Shown: positions 17,701 to 24,845 of the stretch, in pieces
Position numbering within the stretch: the stretch's first letter is position 1
How the letters are laid out: every line of letters begins with the position of its first letter
From: Hoylesella buccalis ATCC 35310
Lineage (GTDB): Bacteria > Bacteroidota > Bacteroidia > Bacteroidales > Bacteroidaceae
Assembly: GCF_025151385.1 (NCBI RefSeq)
Contig: NZ_CP102287.1
Location: 1,054,001-1,118,000, forward strand
Length of the DNA stretch: 64,000 bases
Direction of reading: 5' to 3'
Made by a program: the position numbers and the translations under genes
Notes under the pieces: model-generated
What the model was told of the DNA's origin: nothing
Seen by the model: the letters and a program-made list of their open reading frames with translations, nothing else
The model's database searches: none

Positions 17701-19394
17701 TCACGCAACTTGTCGTAGGTTATATCCTGTGGGAAATCAATGTGCTTGGTGTACGGTTTGTCATCCGCAAAGTCGGTTATGACAAAATCTCTCTTGTCAT
17801 CAAGTCGTTTCACGGTCAGGGTCAATGGGGCAGAAACATTAGCAAGGCCTATTGCCAAGCCAGCGGTATTGCCATGTATTCCCAACTCTTTGTTTATAGT
17901 AGGAGACATCCAATCGCTTACATCCTTAAACTCAGGCTTGATAGGTTCAACCACAATTTCCTTTTCTATTTTCAAATCAGGGCACCCAGGGGCATATACG
18001 AATTTATACGTACCCGGTTCAGCCACTTCTATTGTCTGCGACCATCGTGTATCAAACTCGTTGATGGGCATAGGCACATCCTCCTTGACTGGTGTGGAAG
18101 GATAAGTGCCATCCTCATTTTTTTTAAACAATTTTGCATAGCGGTGTGCTTCGTCCATGAAGTAATAGGAGTACAAATAATAATATTGCCCTGTTCCTCC
18201 CTGAAAATCATACTTAATGGTGAACTTAGCGTCTTGGTAAGAACAGTCAGCAGGGTTCAAACTTCCCTTTGACGAAGTGCTAAAATTCATCATTTCATCC
18301 AGCGTACGCACATGCGCAAAGTAGTCACGCGTTGTTTTTTCTCCATCACAAAGGGTAGAATATTTCAAGCCAAAAATTCTATTATATCGTTGTGACGAGA
18401 GGTTGGCAGCAGATGCAACCTTGTAAAAACGATAGTACTGGCCTGAATAATATGGCTTTGCCATGTCGTAAGCCGCCACATGTTCCACATCGTAATATTT
18501 ACCATCGGCATTACTACGCAACTTCAATGTCTGCGCCAAGAGTTCGGTCTGAGCATCCAACGCATCTTGGTTTTCCGTTTTAATGGTTGCCCTGATGTAA
18601 TAATCAAATGTGCAATCGCCTGTCTGCTTAATGAAAATGTCCTGCCCGAAAGACACTGTTGTCTTTCCGAAGCCCACCAACTCAGATTTCTTCGTGACGG
18701 TCTTGCCTTTCGAATCGGTAACGGTCACGTCGATATAATCGCCCGATGCCAATCCGTCTACAATCCATGCACGATTCGGAGTCTTCTCCAAGGTCTTCTC
18801 CTCAGTAGTATTGTCTGCGTGATGAATGGTGGCTTTATAGGAAAAAGGAGCTACACCCTTCTCCACATTCACGGTTATGCTACCATTTTTGGTGTCTGTT
18901 GGCGACGTGTTGCACGTGGCGTCTTTCACCTTGAACGAGATCACAGGAGGATCAGTTGAAGGTATCTCCACTATCTCCACATCGTGCAAGAATGTGTGTG
19001 CCGTTCCACCTGCTTGTTGGAAATAAACCTTATATTTCCCTACCGGCACGTTCAACCATGTTATTTCCCACACGTTGGGATTTGCGGTTTTCTGCTTCAG
19101 CACATTGTCTGAAAGAAAGCCACTCCCATTATTGACTTGGTCTGTCTCGTTGGTACTGGTCCGCAACTGTGCCTGTCCGTTAAGCGCCTCGTCGGCACCC
19201 AACGTCACGGTCAACGTGATGCTGCTTAGCTGCTCGCCCACATCAACCTTCGTCACTTTGCTGTTGTCAGGAGTCACATTGACAAATGTAACCGCCGATA
19301 CGGCCATGCATAATGGCAACATCAACAGCAATAACGCCATTCGTTGTAAATAATTTCTCATCTTTGATATCAATAAATTTGTTTTGTTGTTCAT
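14772..19394 (-). CDS. Large T9SS-secreted surface protein with SprB-like repeats
   Basis: This 1540-aa protein has a signal peptide (LQRMALLLLMLPLCMAVSA) and ends in a T9SS type-A sorting domain (about 1465-1540: GEVTVYTLSGQMVARFNLP ... MKRGIYILSVKNG). The middle part has several Ig/SprB-like beta modules, e.g. the one around KDATCNTSPTDTKNGSITVN (about 155) and later KFDFTDYADKAAFEVFGAMC. A further module starts NYWVGSTSEDFSTASNWTAN (about 945). No catalytic motif is seen; an adhesin or structural surface role is likely. Translation may start at 19394 or, giving a more compact signal peptide, at 19361. A 52-aa acidic gene lies 78 bp upstream, under a promoter with a homopolymeric spacer. 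Confidence 0.85.
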   Translation of the reverse strand: MNNKTNLLISKMRNYLQRMALLLLMLPLCMAVSAVTFVNVTPDNSKVTKVDVGEQLSSITLTVTLGADEALNGQAQLRTSTNETDQVNNGSGFLSDNVLKQKTANPNVWEITWLNVPVGKYKVYFQQAGGTAHTFLHDVEIVEIPSTDPPVISFKVKDATCNTSPTDTKNGSITVNVEKGVAPFSYKATIHHADNTTEEKTLEKTPNRAWIVDGLASGDYIDVTVTDSKGKTVTKKSELVGFGKTTVSFGQDIFIKQTGDCTFDYYIRATIKTENQDALDAQTELLAQTLKLRSNADGKYYDVEHVAAYDMAKPYYSGQYYRFYKVASAANLSSQRYNRIFGLKYSTLCDGEKTTRDYFAHVRTLDEMMNFSTSSKGSLNPADCSYQDAKFTIKYDFQGGTGQYYYLYSYYFMDEAHRYAKLFKKNEDGTYPSTPVKEDVPMPINEFDTRWSQTIEVAEPGTYKFVYAPGCPDLKIEKEIVVEPIKPEFKDVSDWMSPTINKELGIHGNTAGLAIGLANVSAPLTLTVKRLDDKRDFVITDFADDKPYTKHIDFPQDITYDKLRDAYFIADLPAGKYALDLKDNCNNTATYNFEIPESKLQHYKPKRDEGYKDGVYVGVDCNGNNVVKFDFGPEGDNVAYAYKASTGEQGASSSRKTWASNVDPITPLEKLTGTNYFGAAFAPSLYNGHSYSDGNNIYSAIAKEDRYYNSDEVVIRPDEPGDYARKTYKFDFTDYADKAAFEVFGAMCNRDGNGTGMVSVGVAKGVNVALPVKYELYKTEDGSTRIGEPLKTYEATSAQDALNVVWKDVEVGKYLVLTIFNGTCEGKKFVQVSPTDIPEPSVETENGFEVKSIINLDITDGMKPLHLYLPVSPYIYNVEWYDITNTPEKKVFDGNDINVTFNEPGVYTYQVRTTFTDRTSCPGSSGGDRIVKFYVTKTDKPNYWVGSTSEDFSTASNWTANKVPDYEEDIVFATEENNNGHAAERDCRLTEGKSPLSFWAASLINESSEAMVVPAGSALVVKSGTVGFAHEIKQDGSLDPVRLRIEASAEDVPNGTFIAKYPGAASDKVYAEVQMYVRSRKLEQPTSWTDNLEGSPTKGTTFPVKYTDQFFGIPFQEMSSGMLGGSYIYKYDEAHNAKNQFYQKFVGLKAKAPMTAFAGYSIRNASTTPKIKTMKGYLDFNNVTLTLTQKAPKVNGATNQSDAVNYWGLGQNLFGNSYTAPISSAALAQAIGSNTNVENTAYLYRTGSGKDWGEKVVTGDNEGAGSYQAVPLFAASDLTFYVIPSMQGFLLKFTSEEVKPNGDNAVLTLDYNKVVTLDGNSPQMAKRFGAAPSETSGSVKFELTGEHAHETMWLLENANTSDDFDNGWDGFRLGAESVPTTIYSNAKPGMLQVNTTNDLTKANITVKTGKAGNYTLTLTRRRLNQYPDLKLVDLKLQQLVPFDGDKLSYMFTAGEGETATDRFTLVNTTATTFSDWTTSISSIDNDMEGEVTVYTLSGQMVARFNLPQDKNLMKNSMKRGIYILSVKNGTVTNNRKFIIK

Positions 19395-19472
19395 CTCACA
19401 TGCTACCCATGAACTGTGCGCTCAGCACAGCATAGATAGTCAAAGCATGTCTGCATGTGTTTAACCCATGCA

Positions 19473-19631
19473 CTACTCAAACAATGACCACTTGGCCGGT
19501 TGAGTTGAGCCTTCATCATCATTTTCGTCTGGCTGCAACTCAGCATCATCATCGCCTGAACCGATGTTTGGCCCAACATTACCTTGTGATGCGAGCACTA
19601 AAATACTTGGGGACAAATAAGGTTTCTTCAT
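19473..19631 (-). CDS. Small acidic protein (52 aa)
   Basis: An ATG at 19631 opens a 53-codon frame ending in TAG at 19473. The protein begins MKKPYLSPSILVLASQGNV and continues with a very acidic stretch (GSGDDDAELQPDENDDEG) before KWSLFE. Short MKKxYxxP-type ORFs are common beside Prevotella surface-protein genes, but no function is known. Its position as first gene before the 1540-aa T9SS protein, its own promoter (19708-19738) and its strong composition bias argue that it is translated. Confidence 0.6.
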   Translation of the reverse strand: MKKPYLSPSILVLASQGNVGPNIGSGDDDAELQPDENDDEGSTQPAKWSLFE

Positions 19632-19707
19632 CTTGTATTCATTACGTTTATTAACTTTTCATCAAAAGAGATACCATGTGTGAAAAGTACCTTCAAATAA
19701 TTTGTTG

Positions 19708-19738
19708 CAAAGGTAAGTTTTTTACCCCCCCCCCACAA
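19708..19738 (-). promoter_or_regulatory. Promoter with a 10-bp homopolymer in its spacer
   Basis: On the minus strand TACCTTTG (19708-19715) fits the -7 consensus. Nineteen bp upstream stands TTGT (19735-19738), a partial -33 match. The spacer contains ten consecutive G (C10 on the plus strand, 19725-19734). Slippage in this tract would change the promoter spacing. Confidence 0.6.
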
Positions 19739-19882
19739 TCATAAATTATACTAATATTATATAATTTATCTATATCTTTCTTCTGTCACAGCACTCAACT
19801 ATTGCGTTCATAGAGATATTAACAAGCAACTTAGATCAAAAAAATAAAAAAACTGTCAATTGATTATAGGAAAGTACTTACA

Positions 19883-20794
19883 ACCTGAGTTCGGGATAAA
19901 AATGTCCCGTTCTCAATAGTTCACCTAAGGCATAAATATCTCTCCTCTATCTTGAGACAGAGGTTATCCATAAAATTCCATCAAACTCTGATATGACTGG
20001 TTTTAGAACAGTGTAAGCTGCTGTCCTTGTCGGTCTATGCAGAAATCTACATTGATAGCCGGCTTCTTCTCAAAGAAACAGTAGGCTGCAAGTGCCGACA
20101 GTGCATTTATATCAAAATTAAAAACGTTCCTATGTCTGGAGTGTACCAGCTGTGCCACGTTTTTCAGTTCATCATTGATGGTTTCTATGACCGATCTCTT
20201 TCTGAGTAATATTTTGTCATACAAGGGTATTAGCTTGTTCTTCATGTTACTCCTCAACCCCGTGACAAGGTTAATGCCATCATTGTATAATCTTTCGAAA
20301 AGCCCTTGGGATATATATCCCTTATCAGCAAACAACTTACCGAAGAGGTTGTCGCTGAGCCTGTTGAGCACTCTTTCATCCCTATCATCCACATTCGCCT
20401 TGGTGAACATGAAGTTGACCAACTCTCCACGCTCGTTGCAAGTCAAGTGCAGTTTGAAGCCGAAATACCACCCCATCGTGCTCTTCCCTATTGAGGCGTA
20501 TTCCTTGAAAACCTTATTGCGACTGATGCGCTTGTTGTGGCACACTGGTATGGACGTGCTGTCTATGAAACTTATTCCGGTGCAACGTCCCAGACAGCAC
20601 ACTTGCAGAAACAGCATCATCTCAACGGCAACTCTTGCTTCCAGTTCTATGAAACGGTTATAGGAGAGTTGCTCGGGAAACAAATCCCTCATGTGCTCCC
20701 TGACATAAAATAGATAGTAATGCTTGAAATTGCGGAAGTCATTGAAGTGGAAACAGATGAGAATAGTCATGATCTCCGCACGGCTCATTCGCCA
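19883..20794 (-). mobile_element. Truncated IS982-family element
   Basis: The element runs from a probable end near 19883 (ACCTGAGTTCGGGATAAA) to 20794, where it is cut off by the end of the IS1380-type element. Only one end is present, so it is a remnant. Confidence 0.6.
20003..20788 (-). pseudogene. IS982-family transposase, 5'-truncated
   Basis: The 261 residues match the IS982 family: AEIMTILICFHFNDFRNFKH opens the conserved part. The DDE residues are in ISFIDSTSIPVC, LFADKGYIS and SVIETINDEL, with YASIGKSTMGWYFGFKLHL between. Complete members are about 290-300 aa; about 30-60 N-terminal residues are missing because the upstream DNA is replaced by the IS1380-type terminal repeat (20795). 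The first ATG (20788) is probably internal. Confidence 0.8.
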
Positions 20795-20842
20795 TTTACC
20801 CCAAATCGGTCATTAGAAAAAGCGTCTGAAGATTCAAAATCG

Positions 20843-21958
20843 AAGTGCAAAATTTGTTGGTGTTTGGATTGTACAAAAACCATGAAAAACACCGCGGAGG
20901 TTTGCCATGCGGCCGGGGGCGCGAAGCCCCCGAAGAGCACAATCAGCAATACAAAAAAAAACAAAAGGGAGACCGCAGTCTCCCAAAGATTAATTAACTT
21001 TGTATTGTATATGTATCATCAATTAACCTCGGAGCAAAGGTCGCAAATTTTCACCTTACTCCAAAAGAAAACAAAGAGAAAAGAAATTGCCAGCATTGTG
21101 GGCACGAGTGAAGCTACGATAAGTCGTGAGCTAAAGAACAACAGCACGCCATCGGGAAAGTATATCTGGACAAAGGCGCAGGATATGGCCATGCAGCGCA
21201 GAAAGAGGACGGTAACGAATGCCAGACTCCCCGACGAATTGGTCTGGAGAATCAAGGGAATATATCATCAATGACCAGTGGTCTCCAAGACAAATATCAG
21301 GTTATTTGCGCAAGAATGAGGGGATAAAGGTGTCCCATCAATCCATCTACAACATCATCCACAATGACACAACAGTGGAACTTGCCAAGCACACAAGGCA
21401 TAAGATGAAGTACAGGCATCGTCCCAAGAGCAAACATCTTCCAATCAAAGATAGGGTCAGCATCCATGAAAGAAGTAAGGAAGTTGACGGGAAGAGATTC
21501 GGAGATTTTGAGATGGACTTGATCGTAGACCCTGACCAGCACGCCATACTCACGCTAGTGGAGAAGTCTACCAGTATGCTGCTTATGCAGAAACTGCATT
21601 TGGAAAACAGTCAAAGCCTCTGGCAAAGGTAGTTAGGAAACTGCTGCTGCCATACAAGGACTGCCTGAAGACCATCACAACAGACAACGGACCTGAATTT
21701 GCGGCACATAAGGACATTACCAAGTACTTAGGCGTACCTGTGTACTTCGCCTATACATATTGCTCATGGCAAAAAGGAGCGATTGAGAATACAAATAAAC
21801 TAATCAGACAGTATATACCGAAAAAGGATTCGTTTGAACGTTATACGGACAAGAGAATTATGTCGATACAAAAAAAATGTACGAAAGACCGAGAGAAAAA
21901 TTAAACTTTGCTACACCAAAGAGTGAATTCTTCAAACACGTTTTGTAATTTTGCACTT
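20843..21958 (+). mobile_element. IS30-family element inserted in the IS1380 unit
   Basis: Imperfect inverted ends AAGTGCAAAATTTG...TGTTTG (from 20843) and AAGTGCAAAATTACAAAACGTGTTTG (complement, ending 21958) enclose a decayed transposase. Two perfect hairpins upstream of the transposase (GGGGGC-gcgaa-GCCCCC at 20915-20931; GGGAGAC-cgca-GTCTCCC at 20967-20984) could block read-through transcription into it. Confidence 0.65.
21011..21948 (+). pseudogene. IS30-family transposase with three frameshifts
   Basis: The frame starts MYHQLTSEQRSQIFTLLQKK with the IS30 helix-turn-helix (RKEIASIVGTSEATISRELK). It breaks near 21255 (an extra G in AAGGG), resumes as EYIINDQWSPRQISGYL with FGDFEMDLIV, breaks again near 21600, resumes as SKPLAKVVRKLL...ITTDNGPEF...WQKGAIENTNKLIRQY, and breaks a third time at the A8 tract near 21870 before the family's C-terminal PREKLNFATPKSEFFKHVL. 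All DDE blocks are recognisable. It cannot make a full transposase without multiple frameshifting. Confidence 0.88.
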
Positions 21959-21963
21959 GCTGG

Positions 21964-23289
21964 TTGACTCTACGGATAAAGTTCGTAAATAAGGAAATAA
22001 CACCTTTTGGTGATCTTTCCCTGTTCTTCAAAATGCTTGAGAAATGCCATTTTGAAGAGCATGTTATGCAAAGTGGTGTTCCGCTTCAAGGATCCAATCG
22101 GGGCTACGACCCGATCCAGTTAATATTGGGATTGTTTGCAGGTGTATGGTGTGGCGCAAGTTGCTTTGGCCATCTTGACGTGGTACGTTATGACACTGCA
22201 CTATGTGATCTACTTGGGTGGAAACGCGGAGCAGACCATCGTGCATACCAGCGCTATCTCAACAAATTCTCCCAAGCTGTCAACCAGCGTGTTTTCGGAA
22301 ATTTGTTCCGTTGGTTTTTCTCAGAGTTGAAGTTCGACAATTACACCTTGGACTTCGATCCGACCGTGATGGTCCGTGAGGGAAACCAGGAGGGAGCAGC
22401 CAAAGGGTACAACCCAAAACGTCCTGGACGACTATCGCACCATCCGCTTCTTGCATTCGTTTCCGATGTGAGGATGATAGCAAATTACTGGCTACGTCCT
22501 GGCAACACATCTGCAAGTACCAACTATCTGTCATTTCTTGAGGACACACTCTCAATACTTGAGGGCAAACGTGTCGGACTGGTCCGCATGGATAGTGGCT
22601 TCTTTGCAAAGGAAATACTTGACTATCTGGAAAACAAAGGGTTACACTATATCATAGCCTGCCGTTTCAATAACCGTATAAAGTACAGTCTTACCCATGA
22701 ACGCAAATGGATAGAGCAGATAGACGGATTGGAAATATCCGAAACCATCTATCAAGCAAACAGTTGGGAGAAACCCTGACGCATTGTGATGGTCAGGCAA
22801 GAAATTGAGAAGCGCCCAAAAGCAGCGGGAAAGCAAATCAAACAGCTGGATCTTTTCGAGTATGAGGGAGATTTCGGGAAATACCGATACAGCTGCTTCG
22901 TAACAGACCTTGACCTGCCGGCCAAGATTGTATATGACTCATATCGTGGAAGGGCGGATTCTGAGAACAGAATAAAGGAACTGAAGAATGATTTCTCCAT
23001 TGATGATTTTGTCACACATAACTTCTGGGCAACAGAGGCATGTAGGAGTTTCATTGTAATGGCATATAATTTTATGTCGTTGTTCAGACATGCGCTGATT
23101 AATTCCAACAAGAAGAAATTTCTGAAGACAATTCGGTACGAATTGTTATCAACGCCAGCCTATCTGGGGAGAACAAAAGACAAGCATATCCTATATTTAG
23201 CCAGATCACTAAAAACACGACAATCATTCTTGTCCATATGGAAAAAATTAAAGGATTTCTCTTTGCCGTACGACACAGAGAAATCCTAA
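21964..23289 (+). pseudogene. IS1380-family transposase with an in-frame stop
   Basis: A continuous frame of about 441 codons is interrupted only by TGA at 22777-22779. Both sides are clearly the same protein (…QANSWEKP * RIVMVRQEIEKRPKA…), so a single CGA-to-TGA change is likely. Family features are GYDPIQLILGLFAGVWCGAS, TLDFDPTVMVREGNQEGAAKGYNP, LVRMDSGFFAKEIL and YDSYRGRADSENRIKELKNDF. The first codon available is TTG (21964), right after the IS30 end, so the native start region was disturbed by the nested insertion. Confidence 0.85.
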
Positions 23290-23634
23290 TGACCGATTTG
23301 GGGTAAAGGTGGTTATCAACATGCTTTTGCCAGGCAAAGAACATGGGTTAAGAGTCTTACAGCATGATGTTAAGGCGGCTAAAAGCATGCTTTAAACGTG
23401 AAATCAAACGAACACGAGATGCAGAAGAAACGTACAAATCCCGTAACCACCTGTCTATCAGAAAAGAACGTTTTTGCTCTATATTTTCATTATTTGAAAG
23501 ATACGGAGCGTTGCTGAAAAATAAGCGAAATATGAGAGGGTGTTTGTCAAGAAAAATGTCAACACGAGAACGGGAAGTGTGACTATTCTTTGTAACCAAA
23601 TAGATAGTCCAATCAACAGGATGCATCAAGTTCC

Positions 23635-24483
23635 CTATTCAGACAACAGATGCGTGGCATGGTATTTCATCAGTCCCTCAATAATATGGTCACTAACCAT
23701 TTCAGGCTCAAAACCTGCCTCACGACAAACTGCTCGCAACAAGGGCGCAAAGGTCGCAGCCGTTTTTCCTGTAAAATACACGGGATACTCATGGTATGCA
23801 TATTGGAACAAGTTGCGCGTTAAGAAACTCTTAAAATTATCAGTCACCAGATCTCGCACATATTCAGTATGTTGATAATCGGCCAAAAAAGTTGCTATCG
23901 AGGATAAATAATAATGTGGAAGTGGTTTGTCGTAAACAGTGCGCATCACTTCATGGGCTGTCGTTTGGCGCTTAAAATAAAAAGACGAGATCAGTTCAGA
24001 AGGTGCCAACTCTTTCAATACATCCGACAGGAAAGCACGTCCAATAGACGATGCGCTGCCTTCATCTCCCAAGATATAACCGCCGGCACGCACATTCTTA
24101 ACGATTTGAGCACCATCATAAAAACACGAGTTAGACCCCGTACCCAGAATACATACGATACCAGCCGAATCCATGCACATGGAACGGGTGGCACCCAGCA
24201 AGTCGCTCTCCACCGTGACCGGCGTCTTGAACTGTGCAACCAAGGAGTGACCCACCATTCTCTTCCTATCCTCGCCATTACATCCGGCCCCGTAAAAATA
24301 GACGTGACCTAACTTTCGCTTGAAGTAGGCTTCGCCCAAACCCAATCGAATGCTTCTACTCATCTCTCTGCGGGTTTGAAAATACGGATTCAGGCCTTCG
24401 GTTTTTTGCAAGTCAACCAACTCGTTTTGCTCAACAAAAGCCCATTCTGTTTGATCAGAACCGCTCACTGCTATCAAATTCAT
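23635..24483 (-). CDS. BadF/BadG-type kinase-like protein, copy A
   Basis: This 282-aa ASKHA-fold protein is related to the MurNAc/GlcNAc kinases of the BadF/BadG/BcrA/BcrD family. The phosphate-2 motif ILGTGSNSCFYDG (about 113-125) and the glycine-rich GGYILGDEGSASSIGR (about 134-149) are intact, but the N-terminal phosphate-1 motif reads AVSGSDQTEW. In the intact homologue in this window (52797-53645) it is ADSGSTKTDW, so the conserved Asp, Lys and second Asp are changed. Activity is therefore doubtful; a regulatory or binding role is possible. The ATG at 24483 agrees with copy B; an upstream start at 24516 is unlikely. The gene follows the amidase gene but has its own -7 box. Confidence 0.85.
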   Translation of the reverse strand: MNLIAVSGSDQTEWAFVEQNELVDLQKTEGLNPYFQTRREMSRSIRLGLGEAYFKRKLGHVYFYGAGCNGEDRKRMVGHSLVAQFKTPVTVESDLLGATRSMCMDSAGIVCILGTGSNSCFYDGAQIVKNVRAGGYILGDEGSASSIGRAFLSDVLKELAPSELISSFYFKRQTTAHEVMRTVYDKPLPHYYLSSIATFLADYQHTEYVRDLVTDNFKSFLTRNLFQYAYHEYPVYFTGKTAATFAPLLRAVCREAGFEPEMVSDHIIEGLMKYHATHLLSE

Positions 24484-24515
24484 TGTGCTTTTAATTAGTT
24501 TGCTACATGAAGTCA

Positions 24516-24523
24516 CAAAGTTA
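24516..24523 (-). promoter_or_regulatory. -7 box of BadF copy A
   Basis: TAACTTTG on the minus strand, 32 bp before the start codon, fits TAnnTTTG. The same box stands before copy B (39688-39695). The -33 element is weak. Confidence 0.4.
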
Positions 24524-24713
24524 CAAAGATTTTTTCAATTAGTCTTCACCATCGTTCTTCTACATGTATGCGATAACAAGACTTTTCATTCTTCGCCGGG
24601 CAATTCCCATCGAGCTGCTGTTATTCAGTCACAAACAAAGGCCTTGGTGGTAAAAGCGACCATACCACACAAAAGCGGCTAATGATAGTTAGATACATAG
24701 AAGCAATGAAAAA

Positions 24714-24750
24714 AATCTGCAGGCAATGTCTAAAAACATGCCTGCAGATT
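24714..24750 (-). terminator. Terminator of the amidase PUL operon
   Basis: AATCTGCAGGCA pairs over 12 bp with TGCCTGCAGATT, and on the minus strand the stem is followed by a T-run (ATTTTTTTC). It lies 96 bp past the amidase stop codon. The rest of the 362-bp gap (24484-24845) is repeat flank without a gene. Confidence 0.75.
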
Positions 24751-24845
24751 GCAAAGTTTAAATGACTTTTGCCGATAACCGATAGCTCAATTGAACTTTT
24801 CAATAGTTATCAACCAGCAAAAAGTCTTCTTTCTTTATTCAACGT

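Larger units (their letters stand above)
20795..23307 (+). mobile_element. IS1380-type element carrying a nested IS30
   Basis: A 22-bp inverted repeat (TTTACCCCAAATCGGTCATTAG at 20795-20816 and its complement at 23286-23307) bounds the unit. Without the nested IS30 it is about 1.4 kb, the normal size of an IS1380 member. The left flank is IS982 DNA and the right flank is the ~1.38-kb duplicated segment; no matching target duplication is seen, so the surroundings were rearranged. Confidence 0.75.
23303..24685. repeat. ~1.38-kb direct repeat, copy A
   Basis: This segment, from GTAAAGGTGGTTATCAACATG to about 24685, matches 38475-39850 in the same orientation. It includes a BadF-type gene (97-98% protein identity between copies), its promoter, and more diverged flanks. 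Bases 23308-23634 hold no convincing gene: both copies retain a 90-codon minus-strand frame, but its substitutions are mostly non-synonymous. Confidence 0.88.

Noticed and set aside
17448..18272. 274-codon plus-strand frame opposite the T9SS surface gene
   Set aside because: It is a shadow of the 1540-aa gene on the other strand; no start context or domain supports it.
20720..21010. Upstream extension of the IS30 transposase frame
   Set aside because: The frame runs through IS982 and IS1380 terminal DNA; the IS30 protein starts at 21011.
20795..23307. Target-site duplication for the IS1380-type element
   Set aside because: The flanks (GCCA on the left, GGTGG on the right) do not match in the expected size range.
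23357..23629. 90-codon minus-strand frame present in both duplicated segments (also 38529-38801)
   Set aside because: The two copies differ at about 12 of 90 residues, mostly non-synonymous, while the adjacent BadF proteins differ at 7 of 282. That pattern, and the odd composition, fit non-coding DNA.
23635..24483. Treating the BadF-type copies as pseudogenes
   Set aside because: Although the phosphate-1 motif is changed, both copies are full length with no stop or frameshift and with conserved sequence, so they are kept as genes.
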